NCBI GenBank assembly: GCA_029782355.1
Contig: JAKOUY010000011.1
Coordinates: 310,001-374,000 of the forward strand
Source: Actinomycetes bacterium
Lineage (GTDB): Bacteria > Actinomycetota > Acidimicrobiia > Acidimicrobiales > Ilumatobacteraceae
DNA length: 64,000 bases
Reading direction: 5' to 3'
Below the pieces are notes generated by a model. That model was not told where the DNA came from and did not search any database. It worked only from the letters and a program-made list of their open reading frames with translations. This document shows positions 16,737 to 24,887 of this stretch, piece by piece. Numbering within the stretch: the stretch's first letter is position 1; each line of letters opens with the position of its first letter. The translations under genes were made by a program, and so were the position numbers.

Positions 16737-17918
16737 GTGGGCTCACCAGGTCGGGTCTTCGACCCGCTCGCCCGGCTCCGCCACCCCGCCTCGGGACCCG
16801 CCGCCGACCCGGTCGGCGCGGCACACGCGGCCGACCCGGCGCCGCAGTTCGACGTGTTCCTGTGGGGCACGGTGTTCCTCGACATCATCTTCGCCGGGCT
16901 CCCCGAGCCGCCGTCGCCCGGGACGGAGGTGTGGGCGGAGGGAATGGCGTCGTGCCCCGGCGGCATCGCCAACCTCGCCGTGGCAGCCGCTCGGTTGGGA
17001 CTTCGCACCTCGCTGGCCGCGGCGTTCAGCGACGACGACTACGGCGACCTCTGCTGGCGAACGTTGCACGAGCAGGAGGGCATCGACCTCAGCCGCTCCC
17101 GGCGGTTCACCGACTGGCACAGCCCGGTGACCGTGTCGATGTCGGTCAACCGCGACCGCAGCATGGTCAGCCACGGCCACCCCTCCCCCGTCAGCGCCAC
17201 GGAGATGATCGGGACCCCGCCGACGTCGAGGGCGATCATGATCGACCTCGCCGGAGCGGCCGACGAGGGTGGCGCCGGATGGGTCGAACTTGCCCGCCGG
17301 CAGGGCTCGCTGGTGTTCGCCGACCTCGGCTGGGATCCACGCGGGGAGTGGTCGCCCGGCGTGCTCGACCAACTGGCCCACTGCCATGCCTTCATGCCGA
17401 ACGCGGTCGAGGCCATGGCCTACACCCGTACCGACACCCCGCTGGCCGCGCTCTACGCCCTCGCCGATCGCGTCCCGCTGGCGGTGGTCACCAACGGCGC
17501 CGAGGGCGCCCTGGCCATCGACAACACCACCGGCGAGGAAGCCCAGATCCCGGCGCTGCAGGTCAGCCCGCTGGACCCCACCGGGGCTGGCGACGTGTTC
17601 AGCGCGGCCATGGTGATGGGCACCTTGGCCGGCTGGTCCCTCCACGACCGGCTGGCGTTCGCCGCGCTGTGCTCGGCGCTGGCCATCCAGCAGTTCGGCG
17701 GCTCGCTGGCCGCCCCCGGATGGGGCGACGTGATCGACTGGTGGCACCAGCTGGAGTCGGCGACGGCCGGCTGCACGCCCGGGCCGAGCAGCTACCAGCA
17801 GAGCCTCCGCCGCCGCTACGCGTTCCTCCACGACATCGCTCCGGGCGTGCCGCACACCGCCTGCCGGCGGGCCACCGCCACCATCGCCCGGCGCGCCGAC
17901 GTCGAGGGCCTGGACTGA
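16737..17918 (+). CDS. PfkB-family carbohydrate kinase
   Basis: A roughly 393-residue sugar/nucleoside kinase. The N-terminal PfkB region reads FDVFLWGTVFLDIIFAGLP and CPGGIANLAVAAARLGL; the C-terminal anion-hole/catalytic motif is DPTGAGDVFSAAMVMG with the Asp base. Residues after about 330 extend beyond a minimal PfkB protein. The GTG at 16737 has GGAGAAAGG at 16716-16724, a rather distant ribosome site; an in-frame GTG at 16674 would add 21 residues. Likely phosphorylates the sugar imported by the neighbouring ABC system, giving the ligand for the DeoR-type regulator and possibly the GH4 substrate. Confidence 0.85.
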   Translation: MGSPGRVFDPLARLRHPASGPAADPVGAAHAADPAPQFDVFLWGTVFLDIIFAGLPEPPSPGTEVWAEGMASCPGGIANLAVAAARLGLRTSLAAAFSDDDYGDLCWRTLHEQEGIDLSRSRRFTDWHSPVTVSMSVNRDRSMVSHGHPSPVSATEMIGTPPTSRAIMIDLAGAADEGGAGWVELARRQGSLVFADLGWDPRGEWSPGVLDQLAHCHAFMPNAVEAMAYTRTDTPLAALYALADRVPLAVVTNGAEGALAIDNTTGEEAQIPALQVSPLDPTGAGDVFSAAMVMGTLAGWSLHDRLAFAALCSALAIQQFGGSLAAPGWGDVIDWWHQLESATAGCTPGPSSYQQSLRRRYAFLHDIAPGVPHTACRRATATIARRADVEGLD

Positions 17919-17964
17919 TCGAGCGGCCGGGTTCTCCGAGACTGGGACCGGGACCGGACTCCTG

Positions 17965-18843
17965 CTAGTCGCCGCCCAGGCCGGTGCGCTCGACACCCTG
18001 GACGATCCAGCGCTGCATGAACAAGAACATCAGCAGCAGTGGGAGGATGGCCACCAGGGCACCCATGAACAGCTGGGCGTAGCGCACGTTCTGAGCGGTG
18101 ATGAACTGCGAGAGCACCACCTGCACCGTGTAGCTGTCCTTCGTCCGCCCGACCACGACCGGCCACAGGAAGGCGTTCCAGGAGCCGATGAACGTGATCG
18201 TGGCGATGGCCGCGGTGAACCCCTTGGCGTTGGGGGCGACCACCCGCCAGAACGTCCCGAAGTAGCCGAGCCCGTCGATCTGGGCGGCCTCTTCGACCTC
18301 CTTCGGGAAGCTCAGGAAGAACTGGCGGAACAGGAAGGTGGCGAACGCCTGGAACAGGCCCGGCACGATCAGTCCCTGGCGGGTGCCGATCCAGCCGAGC
18401 TTGTCCATCAGCACGAAGCTGGGCACGAAGGTCACCGCAGCCGGGATCAGCAGGGTGGAGGCGATGATCCCCATCAGCAGGTTCGACCACCGGTAGGGGA
18501 TCCGCGCCAGCCCGTAGCCGGCCATGCCGGAGATGATCACCACGCCGACGGTCTGCAGCGTGGCGACGATGGCCGAGTTGACCAGGCCGCGCAGCATCGG
18601 CACCTGGTCGTTGCCGAACAACTTGGAGAAGTTCCCCCACTCCCAGGTGCCGGGCCACCATCGCCAGACCCGCTTGGACAGCTCGGCCTCGGGCGAGAGC
18701 GCATTGCGCAGCAGCAGGTAGAACGGGATCAGGAACAGCACGGCGGCGACGATCAGCGCCGAGTACCGGGAGACGACCCCGAGGCGAGACTTCCAGCCGG
18801 CGGTCACCATCGCGCTGGGTTGGGTGAGGCGGGCTTGGTTCAT
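17965..18843 (-). CDS. Sugar ABC importer permease, MalG type
   Basis: A 292-residue inner-membrane permease of the CUT1 carbohydrate family, with six segments and the EAA loop EEAAQIDGLGYFGTFWRVVAPNAKG that contacts the ATPase. The ATG at 18843 overlaps the upstream MalF-type stop by 4 nt (ATGA). It is the last gene of the binding-protein, MalF, MalG unit. No ATP-binding subunit is encoded here, as in actinobacterial systems that share an MsiK-type ATPase. Confidence 0.92.
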   Translation of the reverse strand: MNQARLTQPSAMVTAGWKSRLGVVSRYSALIVAAVLFLIPFYLLLRNALSPEAELSKRVWRWWPGTWEWGNFSKLFGNDQVPMLRGLVNSAIVATLQTVGVVIISGMAGYGLARIPYRWSNLLMGIIASTLLIPAAVTFVPSFVLMDKLGWIGTRQGLIVPGLFQAFATFLFRQFFLSFPKEVEEAAQIDGLGYFGTFWRVVAPNAKGFTAAIATITFIGSWNAFLWPVVVGRTKDSYTVQVVLSQFITAQNVRYAQLFMGALVAILPLLLMFLFMQRWIVQGVERTGLGGD

Positions 18844-19802
18844 CGGCGTTCGTCGCCTCGATTGAACCGAGCCATGAGCAGGGCGACGACGGCGATGATC
18901 ACCGTGAGGATGGCTGCACCGGCCGATCCACGGCCGAAGTTCTGCTCCTTCAACGCCACGTAGTACAGGTAGACGAGCGGTGGTCGGGCGTACGGCGGAT
19001 AGCCGTTCTGCTTGCCGAGGATGTTCAGGAACTCGTCGAAGGCCTGGAAGGCGTTGATCAACAGCAGCAGCAGGACGGCCACGTTGGTCGGACGGAGCTG
19101 CGGGAAGGTCACGTGCCGGAACGTCTGCCAGGCGCTGCACCCGTCGATGGCCGAGGCCTCGTACAGCGTCGGGGAGATGCGCTGCAGCCCGGCGAGGAAC
19201 AGGATCATGTAGAAGCCGAGCTGCAACCACAGCCGGGCCGAGGAGATGACCAACCAGTACCACGGCGGGTGGGGCCGCTCGATCCACGCCCGGGCGTTCT
19301 CGCCGAAGTGGCGCATCACCGTGTTCGCCAGGCTGCTCGGATTGCCGGAGAACAGCGACGAACGCCAGATGAGCGAGGCGACGACGTACGAGCACGCCGT
19401 CGGCAGGAAGAAGACCGAGCGGAAGAAGGTCTGCATGACCCGGGTCCGGGACACCAGCACCGCCAGCAGCAGCGACAGGGCGAAGGTGACCGGGACGATG
19501 ATCGCGGCGAACAGCACGAAGGTCTTCAGGCTGTCGCGGAACGCCGGATCGCGGAGCATCTCCGTGTAGTTGGAGAACCCCACCGCCTTGGTCGGGCTGA
19601 CCGTGCCCTTGGCTTCGTGGAACGAGAGATACAGGCTCCAGAAGATCGGCACGATGACGAACACGACCAGGCCGACCATGAACGGGCCGACGAAGGTCCA
19701 GAACCACAGGTTGCGGTTCTGGTCGCCCAGCAGTCGCCGGCCCACCGACATCCGCCGCCCGGTCGGGTGCGGTGCCGGAGGACCGGCGACGACTGCGCTC
19801 AT
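18840..19802 (-). CDS. Sugar ABC importer permease, MalF type
   Basis: A 320-residue CUT1 permease. An N-terminal cytoplasmic stretch is followed by FWTFVGPFMVGLVVFVIVPIFWSLYLSF and further membrane segments; the EAA loop is seen as YEASAIDGCSAWQTFRHVTFPQLRP. The ATG is at 19802. It pairs with the MalG-type permease and with the binding protein encoded 36 nt upstream. Confidence 0.92.
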   Translation of the reverse strand: MSAVVAGPPAPHPTGRRMSVGRRLLGDQNRNLWFWTFVGPFMVGLVVFVIVPIFWSLYLSFHEAKGTVSPTKAVGFSNYTEMLRDPAFRDSLKTFVLFAAIIVPVTFALSLLLAVLVSRTRVMQTFFRSVFFLPTACSYVVASLIWRSSLFSGNPSSLANTVMRHFGENARAWIERPHPPWYWLVISSARLWLQLGFYMILFLAGLQRISPTLYEASAIDGCSAWQTFRHVTFPQLRPTNVAVLLLLLINAFQAFDEFLNILGKQNGYPPYARPPLVYLYYVALKEQNFGRGSAGAAILTVIIAVVALLMARFNRGDERR

Positions 19803-19838
19803 GGACGACTGGTCATCGACTCGCCCTGGACGACGGGA

Positions 19839-21209
19839 TCAGCCGCCGGTACCGGCGGTGGTCGCCGCAGTCGTCCCCGCGGTGGCCCCGGTCATCGCCG
19901 CCGACGCCTCGGCCTCGACGATCGGCTTGAGCTCGGCCAGACCGGCCTTCGGGTCGGCGCCGTCCTTGACGATCTTGGTCATCATGTCGTTGAACGCCGT
20001 CCCGGCCTTGCCGCTCCACAGCATGGCGCTCTGCGGCTTGCCGGACGAGGCCAGCAGGTCGGCGGCCTCCTTGCCGGCCCCGCTCTGCAGCGTCTTGGCC
20101 TTCGGAACCAGGCTGGCCCGCGACGGGACGTGGAAGCCGAAGGCGGTGGCGAACTCCACCTGGGCGTCGGTGTTGTCGATCCACAGGTACTTGACGAAGT
20201 CCTTGGCCAGGGCGACGTCCTTGGCCTTGGCGCTGACGCAGGAGGAGAACGCACCGAAGATCGTGACCGGCGCACCGCCGTCGCCGGCCGACGGCCACGC
20301 CGCCACGCCCCAGTCGTCGCCCAGCGCCTTGGAGATCGCCGGGAAGGTCCACAGACCGGTCCACTGCATCGCGCAGGCACCGCTGGTGAAGGCCTCCTCC
20401 GACCACCAGTCCTTGTCCTGCCCCTCGAGCAGGCTGCCGTCGGCGTACATCTGGTGCAGCTTCCCGAATGCCTCGGCCGACTTGTCGCCGAACCCGAGCT
20501 TGCCGTCGGCCGTCAGGAAGGTCTCCCCCGCCGAGTACAGCAGTGGGCCGCCCATCTCCGTGGCCCCACCGTCGTTGCCGACGAACAGGCCCTTGACGTC
20601 GCCACTGGTCAACGCCTTGGCGGCGGCCACCATCTCGTCGAGGTTGGTCGGCGGCTTGACGCCGGCCTTGTCCAACATGCTCTTGCGGTAGACCAGCAGG
20701 ATCATGTCGACCAGCTGCGGAACGGCCCAGATCTTCCCGTCGTAGGTCACCCGGTCGAGCACGGCCTTGTTGAAGTCGGCCTTCAGCTCGTCGGTGAACA
20801 AGTCGGTCAGGTCGACCACCTGGCCGGAGCGGATCATGTCGATCGACGGGCCGTTGCCCCATTCGAAGACATCCGGACCGGTGTCGGTGAGCAACGCCGG
20901 CGGCAGGGCGTTGTCGTAGTCCGAGCTCCAGGTGACCTCGACCGCCGCCTTGGTGTATCCCTTGGCGTAGCGCTCGACGGCGTCCTTGGTGCCCTCCTCG
21001 CCGTAGGCGTGGTACCACTGCGACAGCTTCGGCAGGTCGCCGCTGGGTGCCGCCGCAGCGGTCCCCGGCGGGGTGGTGCGCGGCCGGGCGTAGGCCGACA
21101 GCGCCCCGGCGGCGGCCACCCCGGCTCCGAGGGCGAACAGGCGCCGCCGGCTGAACGGGCCGGACGCCGCGGACGGCTCGGGGTGCTGGTCGGGTGTGTT
21201 GGTTGGCAT
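19839..21209 (-). CDS. Extracellular sugar-binding protein of the ABC importer, twin-arginine signal
   Basis: A 456-residue solute-binding protein. The N-terminus (FSRRRLFALGAGVAAAGALSAYA, residues about 19-41) has a twin-arginine pattern followed by a hydrophobic core, and no lipobox Cys, so it may be exported folded by Tat rather than anchored as a lipoprotein. The mature part has the family-1 binding protein pattern (KLSQWYHAYGEEGTKDAVERYAKGY; GKIWAVPQLVDMILLVYRKSML). The C-terminus is Ala/Thr-rich (MTGATAGTTAATTAG). The start ATG at 21209 has a strong GGAGG ribosome site. First gene of the importer unit. Confidence 0.92.
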   Translation of the reverse strand: MPTNTPDQHPEPSAASGPFSRRRLFALGAGVAAAGALSAYARPRTTPPGTAAAAPSGDLPKLSQWYHAYGEEGTKDAVERYAKGYTKAAVEVTWSSDYDNALPPALLTDTGPDVFEWGNGPSIDMIRSGQVVDLTDLFTDELKADFNKAVLDRVTYDGKIWAVPQLVDMILLVYRKSMLDKAGVKPPTNLDEMVAAAKALTSGDVKGLFVGNDGGATEMGGPLLYSAGETFLTADGKLGFGDKSAEAFGKLHQMYADGSLLEGQDKDWWSEEAFTSGACAMQWTGLWTFPAISKALGDDWGVAAWPSAGDGGAPVTIFGAFSSCVSAKAKDVALAKDFVKYLWIDNTDAQVEFATAFGFHVPSRASLVPKAKTLQSGAGKEAADLLASSGKPQSAMLWSGKAGTAFNDMMTKIVKDGADPKAGLAELKPIVEAEASAAMTGATAGTTAATTAGTGG

Positions 21210-21232
21210 GGGTCCTCCCTGGTGTGTCGGAG

Positions 21233-22291
21233 TTATCGGTATGACGGTCGTGGTGCGTTGGTGGGCAGATCGGTCGGAGTGTGGAGTGCCGGTCGGAGGG
21301 CCGCGCCCCGCTCGGCAGCCCGATCCAGGTTCGGATCGGGCGTGCCGGCGAGTGCGCACGAATGTACCCCGCTGCCGGGGAGCCCGCCGGAGATGTCACC
21401 GGCGTCGGTGATCCGGGCGAACAGGCAGTCCTCCACGCCATCGGGCGCCGAGCCGGTGAGATCGATGGCCAACTCGAAGTCCTCGGTCGGCCAGGCCTCC
21501 TGCTGCAGTTCGAGGGGCACGCTGAACCACTCGCTAGCCGGATCGACCTGGCTGGCGTGGGCCAGCAGGGCCCGGTTGCGCGTCGCGTAGTAGCGCTCGC
21601 AGCGGATCCGGGCGCTCACCGGCCGGTTCCCGGCGTCGTCCCACCCGGCCAGCCAGTCGGCCAGTGGGCTCTCCAGACCGTGGTGCAGCATGGCCTCGTG
21701 GAACGCGGCGAGGCGGTCCTTGGTGACGAGGTGGGTGTAGTAGAGCTTGGACGTACGCCACGGCCGACCCGACCGGGGGAACGCCGCCGGGTCGGCCGCA
21801 GCGTAGAAGGCCCGCACGGCGCCACGATGGGTGGCGAGGTGGTCGGGGTGCGGGTAGCCGCCGTTCTCGTCGTAGGTGACGATGACGTGCGGACGGAACT
21901 GGCGAACGACGTCGACCATCGCTTCGACCACCCGGTCCGGCGGGGCCGCGGCAAAGCTCCCGGCCGGCACCGGCATGCGCGGGTCGGCCGGCATGCCGGA
22001 GTCGACGAACCCGAGCCAGCGGTGCTCGACGCCGAGGATGGCGGCCGCCTCGGCCATCTCCGCCCGGCGCAGCTCGGCCATCCGGGCCATGTCCGCCTCA
22101 GGGGATGACCCCGATCGCGGAGGGTATCGCTCGATCCGGTCGGCCACCGCCGGGTTCAGCACCTCGCCGCGCTCGCCGCCGGTGCAGGTCAGCACCATGA
22201 CCCGGTGCCCCTCGGCCGCGTACCGGGCACAGGTGGCTGCTCCCTTGCTGGACTCGTCGTCCGGATGGGCATGAATGGCCAGCAGCCTCAC
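21233..22291 (-). CDS. mca: PIG-L family deacetylase, mycothiol S-conjugate amidase-like
   Basis: About 352 residues. The zinc motif AHPDDESSKGAA is at the N-terminus and the second ligand motif HPDH at about residue 145, with YDENGGYPHPDH and RTSKLYYTHL matching Mca-type amidases that cleave mycothiol-drug conjugates. The start is placed at GTG 22291 (V R L L A I H A H P); a TTG at 22321 would add 10 residues. After the point where Mca proteins usually end (VEDCLFARI), about 60 more residues follow. Mycothiol is characteristic of actinobacteria. Gene follows ruvB after a 160-nt gap rich in palindromes. Confidence 0.82.
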   Translation of the reverse strand: MRLLAIHAHPDDESSKGAATCARYAAEGHRVMVLTCTGGERGEVLNPAVADRIERYPPRSGSSPEADMARMAELRRAEMAEAAAILGVEHRWLGFVDSGMPADPRMPVPAGSFAAAPPDRVVEAMVDVVRQFRPHVIVTYDENGGYPHPDHLATHRGAVRAFYAAADPAAFPRSGRPWRTSKLYYTHLVTKDRLAAFHEAMLHHGLESPLADWLAGWDDAGNRPVSARIRCERYYATRNRALLAHASQVDPASEWFSVPLELQQEAWPTEDFELAIDLTGSAPDGVEDCLFARITDAGDISGGLPGSGVHSCALAGTPDPNLDRAAERGAALRPALHTPTDLPTNAPRPSYR

Positions 22292-22380
22292 GGACGTCCG
22301 CGCTCCCCGTTCCCTTGACAATGCTCGATGTGAATGGTCGATGACACTGGCTGACCAGGATGGTCAGATCTGAGCAGGAT

Positions 22381-22420
22381 CGCTCACGGGTGAGCGTAGA
22401 CGATCGGAACTGCGCAGTTC
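22381..22420. repeat. Two adjacent perfect palindromes between ruvB and mca
   Basis: CGCTCAC (22381-22387) and GTGAGCG (22390-22396) form a 7-bp dyad with a 2-nt centre. GAACTGCGCAGTTC (22407-22420) is a perfect 14-bp palindrome. They lie 90-130 nt upstream of mca and just downstream of ruvB, so they may be operators for mca or part of a ruvB terminator. The second is GAAC-N6-GTTC, not the N4 spacing of actinobacterial LexA sites. Confidence 0.55.
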
Positions 22421-22455
22421 AACGATGGTCCAGGCTGTCGATCAACCCCTCGACG

Positions 22456-23487
22456 TCACTCGAACAACGACGGCGGCCGCGGGGCGGTGCTGGGCACGAC
22501 CAGGCCGAGGTGCTCGTAGGCTGCCGGCATCGCCACCCGACCACGTGGCGTGCGGGCCAGGAACCCCTGCTGGATCAGGAACGGCTCGTACATGTCCTCG
22601 ACCGTCTCGGGTTGCTCACCCACACCGATCGCCAGGGTGCTGAGCCCGACCGGGCCGCCGTGGAACTGCTGGCAGATCGCCGTCAGGATCGCCCGGTCGA
22701 CCTTGTCCAGGCCGCGCTCGTCGACCCCGAAGGTGGCCAGACCATGGCGGGCGGTGGCCACGTCGATCGAGCCGTTGCCGCGAACTTCGGCGAAATCGCG
22801 CACCCGGCGCAGCAGGCGATTGGCGATCCGCGGCGTGCCGCGGCTCCGGCCGGCGATCTCGCCCGCCCCGGCCGCATCGATGGTGACGTGGAGGATGCCG
22901 GCGGCACGGCGCACGATCTGGCCCAGTTCCTCGGCGTCGTAGTAATCGAGGCGGGCGACCAGCCCGAAGCGATCACGCAGCGGCCCGGTGATCATGCCGG
23001 TCCGGGTGGTCGCTCCGACCAGCGTGAAGCGCGGCAACGCCAGGCGGATCGACGACGCCGCCGGGCCCTTGCCGACGACGATGTCCAGCTGGAAGTCCTC
23101 CATGGCCGGGTACAGGATCTCCTCGACCACCCGCGAGAGGCGGTGGATCTCGTCGATGAACAGCACGTCGCCCTCGTCGAGCTTGGTCAGGATGGCGGCC
23201 AGGTCACCGGCGCGCTCCAGGGCTGGGCCGGACGTGACGTGCAGGTGGACGTCCATCTCGGCGGCGATGATGCCGGCCATGCTGGTCTTGCCCAGCCCAG
23301 GCGGCCCGGCCAGCAGCACGTGGTCGGCCGCCTGGCCGCGCCGGCGGGCGGCCTCGAGCACGATGGTCAGGTGCTCCTTCAGCTCCCGCTGGCCGACGAA
23401 CTCGGCAAGGCGGCGCGGTCGGAGCCCGACCTCGTCGATCGACTCCCCCTCGTCGGCCGGACGCGGATCGAGGAACTCGTCACGCAC
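22456..23487 (-). CDS. ruvB: Holliday junction branch migration ATPase RuvB
   Basis: A 343-residue AAA+ motor of the RuvAB complex. Walker [10 protein letters not shown], Walker [11 protein letters not shown], sensor GATTRTGMI and the C-terminal winged helix ([17 protein letters not shown]) are present. GTG start at 23487 overlaps the ruvA end by 8 nt. Last gene of ruvC-ruvA-ruvB. Confidence 0.97.
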   Translation of the reverse strand: MRDEFLDPRPADEGESIDEVGLRPRRLAEFVGQRELKEHLTIVLEAARRRGQAADHVLLAGPPGLGKTSMAGIIAAEMDVHLHVTSGPALERAGDLAAILTKLDEGDVLFIDEIHRLSRVVEEILYPAMEDFQLDIVVGKGPAASSIRLALPRFTLVGATTRTGMITGPLRDRFGLVARLDYYDAEELGQIVRRAAGILHVTIDAAGAGEIAGRSRGTPRIANRLLRRVRDFAEVRGNGSIDVATARHGLATFGVDERGLDKVDRAILTAICQQFHGGPVGLSTLAIGVGEQPETVEDMYEPFLIQQGFLARTPRGRVAMPAAYEHLGLVVPSTAPRPPSLFE

Positions 23488-24082
23488 GTCGCGCTCCGAG
23501 GATCTTCAGGGCGTCGCGCAGCATGACCGCCGCCTCGGCGCCGACCGGTAGGTCACGCAGGGCGTCGCGGATCTCCTCGGGTCCGTAGCCGAGGCCGGCC
23601 AGGGCATCGCGAACGTCGGACACGACGGCGCCGGTGGGCCCGGCGCTGCCGTGGCCACCGCCGACCGGGTCGAGCACCGCCAGGTTGAGCTTGTTGCGCA
23701 GCTCGACCAGCAGTCGCTCGGCCGTCTTCTTGCCCACGCCGGGAACCAGGGTCAGGGCGGCGAGGTCGTTGGTGGCGACCACGTCGGCCAAGGCCGCCGG
23801 GGCGTGCGTCGCCAGGATGGCCATGGCCAACCCCGGACCGATGCCGTGGGTGCCGAGCAGCTGTTGGAAGGTGAGCCGCTCGTCGCCGCGCAGGAACCCG
23901 AACAACGTCTGGGCGTCCTCGCGAATGTGATGGTGGACGTGCAGGAACGCCGTCGACGACGGCTCCAGCTCGGCCAGCGTGCGTGGCGTGACGTGGACGA
24001 CGTAGCCGACGCCGCCGACCTCCAGCAGGACCGTGGCGTCGTCGGATCGCTCCAGGACCACGCCGCGCAGGGATCCGATCAT
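23480..24082 (-). CDS. ruvA: Holliday junction DNA helicase subunit RuvA
   Basis: A 200-residue tetrameric junction-binding protein. It begins [15 protein letters not shown] (OB fold), has helix-hairpin-helix motifs ([38 protein letters not shown]) and a C-terminal RuvB-contacting domain ([17 protein letters not shown]). The ATG at 24082 overlaps the ruvC stop by 4 nt (ATGA). Confidence 0.97.
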   Translation of the reverse strand: MIGSLRGVVLERSDDATVLLEVGGVGYVVHVTPRTLAELEPSSTAFLHVHHHIREDAQTLFGFLRGDERLTFQQLLGTHGIGPGLAMAILATHAPAALADVVATNDLAALTLVPGVGKKTAERLLVELRNKLNLAVLDPVGGGHGSAGPTGAVVSDVRDALAGLGYGPEEIRDALRDLPVGAEAAVMLRDALKILGARRA

Positions 24083-24672
24083 CGAACCGCCGCCTGCACA
24101 CGCCGGCGCATCGGCGCCGCGGCGAGGTAGCACAGGGCCAGGGCTGCGGCGTCGGCGGCGTCGGCCGGCTTCGGCAGGCTGGCCAGCCCGAGGCGCACCT
24201 GCACCATCCGCTGGATCTGCTCCTTGCCGGCGCTCCCCCACCCAGCGATGGTGACCTTGACCTCGTTGGGGGTGAACTGGACCACGTCGCAGCCGGCCGC
24301 GGCCGCTGCGGCCAGCGCCAGCCCGCTGGCCTGCCCGACGGACATGGCCGTGCGCACGTTGGTCTGGAAGAACACCTGCTCGACCGCCACGGCCTGGGGC
24401 CGGTACTGCTCGAGCAGGCCGACCAGCTCGCGCTGCAGGGCGGCGAGCCGGACGGGCAGCGACTCGGTGGGCGGGGTTCGCACCACGCCGAGGGCGACCG
24501 GGCGGGTCTGCTGACCGGTGGCCGACAGCACGGCGTAGCCGCAGCGGGTCAACCCCGGGTCGATGCCGAGCACGGTCAGCGACCCGGCGGTGTCGCGGCC
24601 GGGGCGGGTGACGGGACGACCCGCGTCGGGCTTGGTCGGATGCGGCGTCGGGTCGGCCACGGGGACGAACAC
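24079..24672 (-). CDS. ruvC: Holliday junction resolvase RuvC
   Basis: About 197 residues. Acidic active-site residues are in GIDPGLTRCGY, AVEQVFFQTNVRTAM and DAADAAALALCYL. About 35 residues precede the fold (VADPTPHPTKPDAGRPV), more than usual. GTG at 24672 is preferred because a TAGTCT hexamer lies 7 nt upstream, matching other starts in this window; a GTG at 24660 is also in frame. First gene of ruvCAB. Confidence 0.93.
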   Translation of the reverse strand: MFVPVADPTPHPTKPDAGRPVTRPGRDTAGSLTVLGIDPGLTRCGYAVLSATGQQTRPVALGVVRTPPTESLPVRLAALQRELVGLLEQYRPQAVAVEQVFFQTNVRTAMSVGQASGLALAAAAAAGCDVVQFTPNEVKVTIAGWGSAGKEQIQRMVQVRLGLASLPKPADAADAAALALCYLAAAPMRRRVQAAVR

Positions 24673-24679
24673 GCGTACG

Positions 24680-24685
24680 AGACTA
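24680..24685 (-). promoter_or_regulatory. Possible -10 element for a leaderless ruvCAB transcript
   Basis: TAGTCT on the minus strand ends 7 nt before the GTG at 24672, with no Shine-Dalgarno sequence between. No LexA-like site was found beside it. Confidence 0.38.
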
Positions 24686-24718
24686 CCAGTCCTGCCGGCG
24701 GCGGCGCGGGATGCCGAG

Positions 24719-24761
24719 GGACGGAAGTGCACTTCGGCGCCGGGGGTCGGGACTTCCGTCC
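24719..24761. repeat. Inverted repeats in the ruvC / acyl-CoA dehydrogenase divergent region
   Basis: GGACGGAAGT (24719-24728) and ACTTCCGTCC (24752-24761) form a perfect 10-bp inverted repeat 23 nt apart. Within the left arm lies a second perfect palindrome, GAAGTGCACTTC (24724-24735). The region is 127-169 nt upstream of the dehydrogenase start and 47-89 nt upstream of ruvC. It looks like a protein-binding site or a large hairpin. Confidence 0.5.
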
Positions 24762-24887
24762 GTGGTCGGCCGGTGACGTCCGGCAGTACGGTGAACGAGA
24801 CATGGATGGCGCCGACGCGTGCTCGAGCCCGAGACGACGTGCGGCGACGACGTGCAACCACTTGCTGCTGATGACGGAGGGGATGGG

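Noticed and set aside
22407-22420. LexA/SOS box near the ruv genes
   Set aside because: The palindrome has GAAC-N6-GTTC, not the GAAC-N4-GTTC of actinobacterial LexA sites, and it is downstream of ruvB, not upstream of ruvC.
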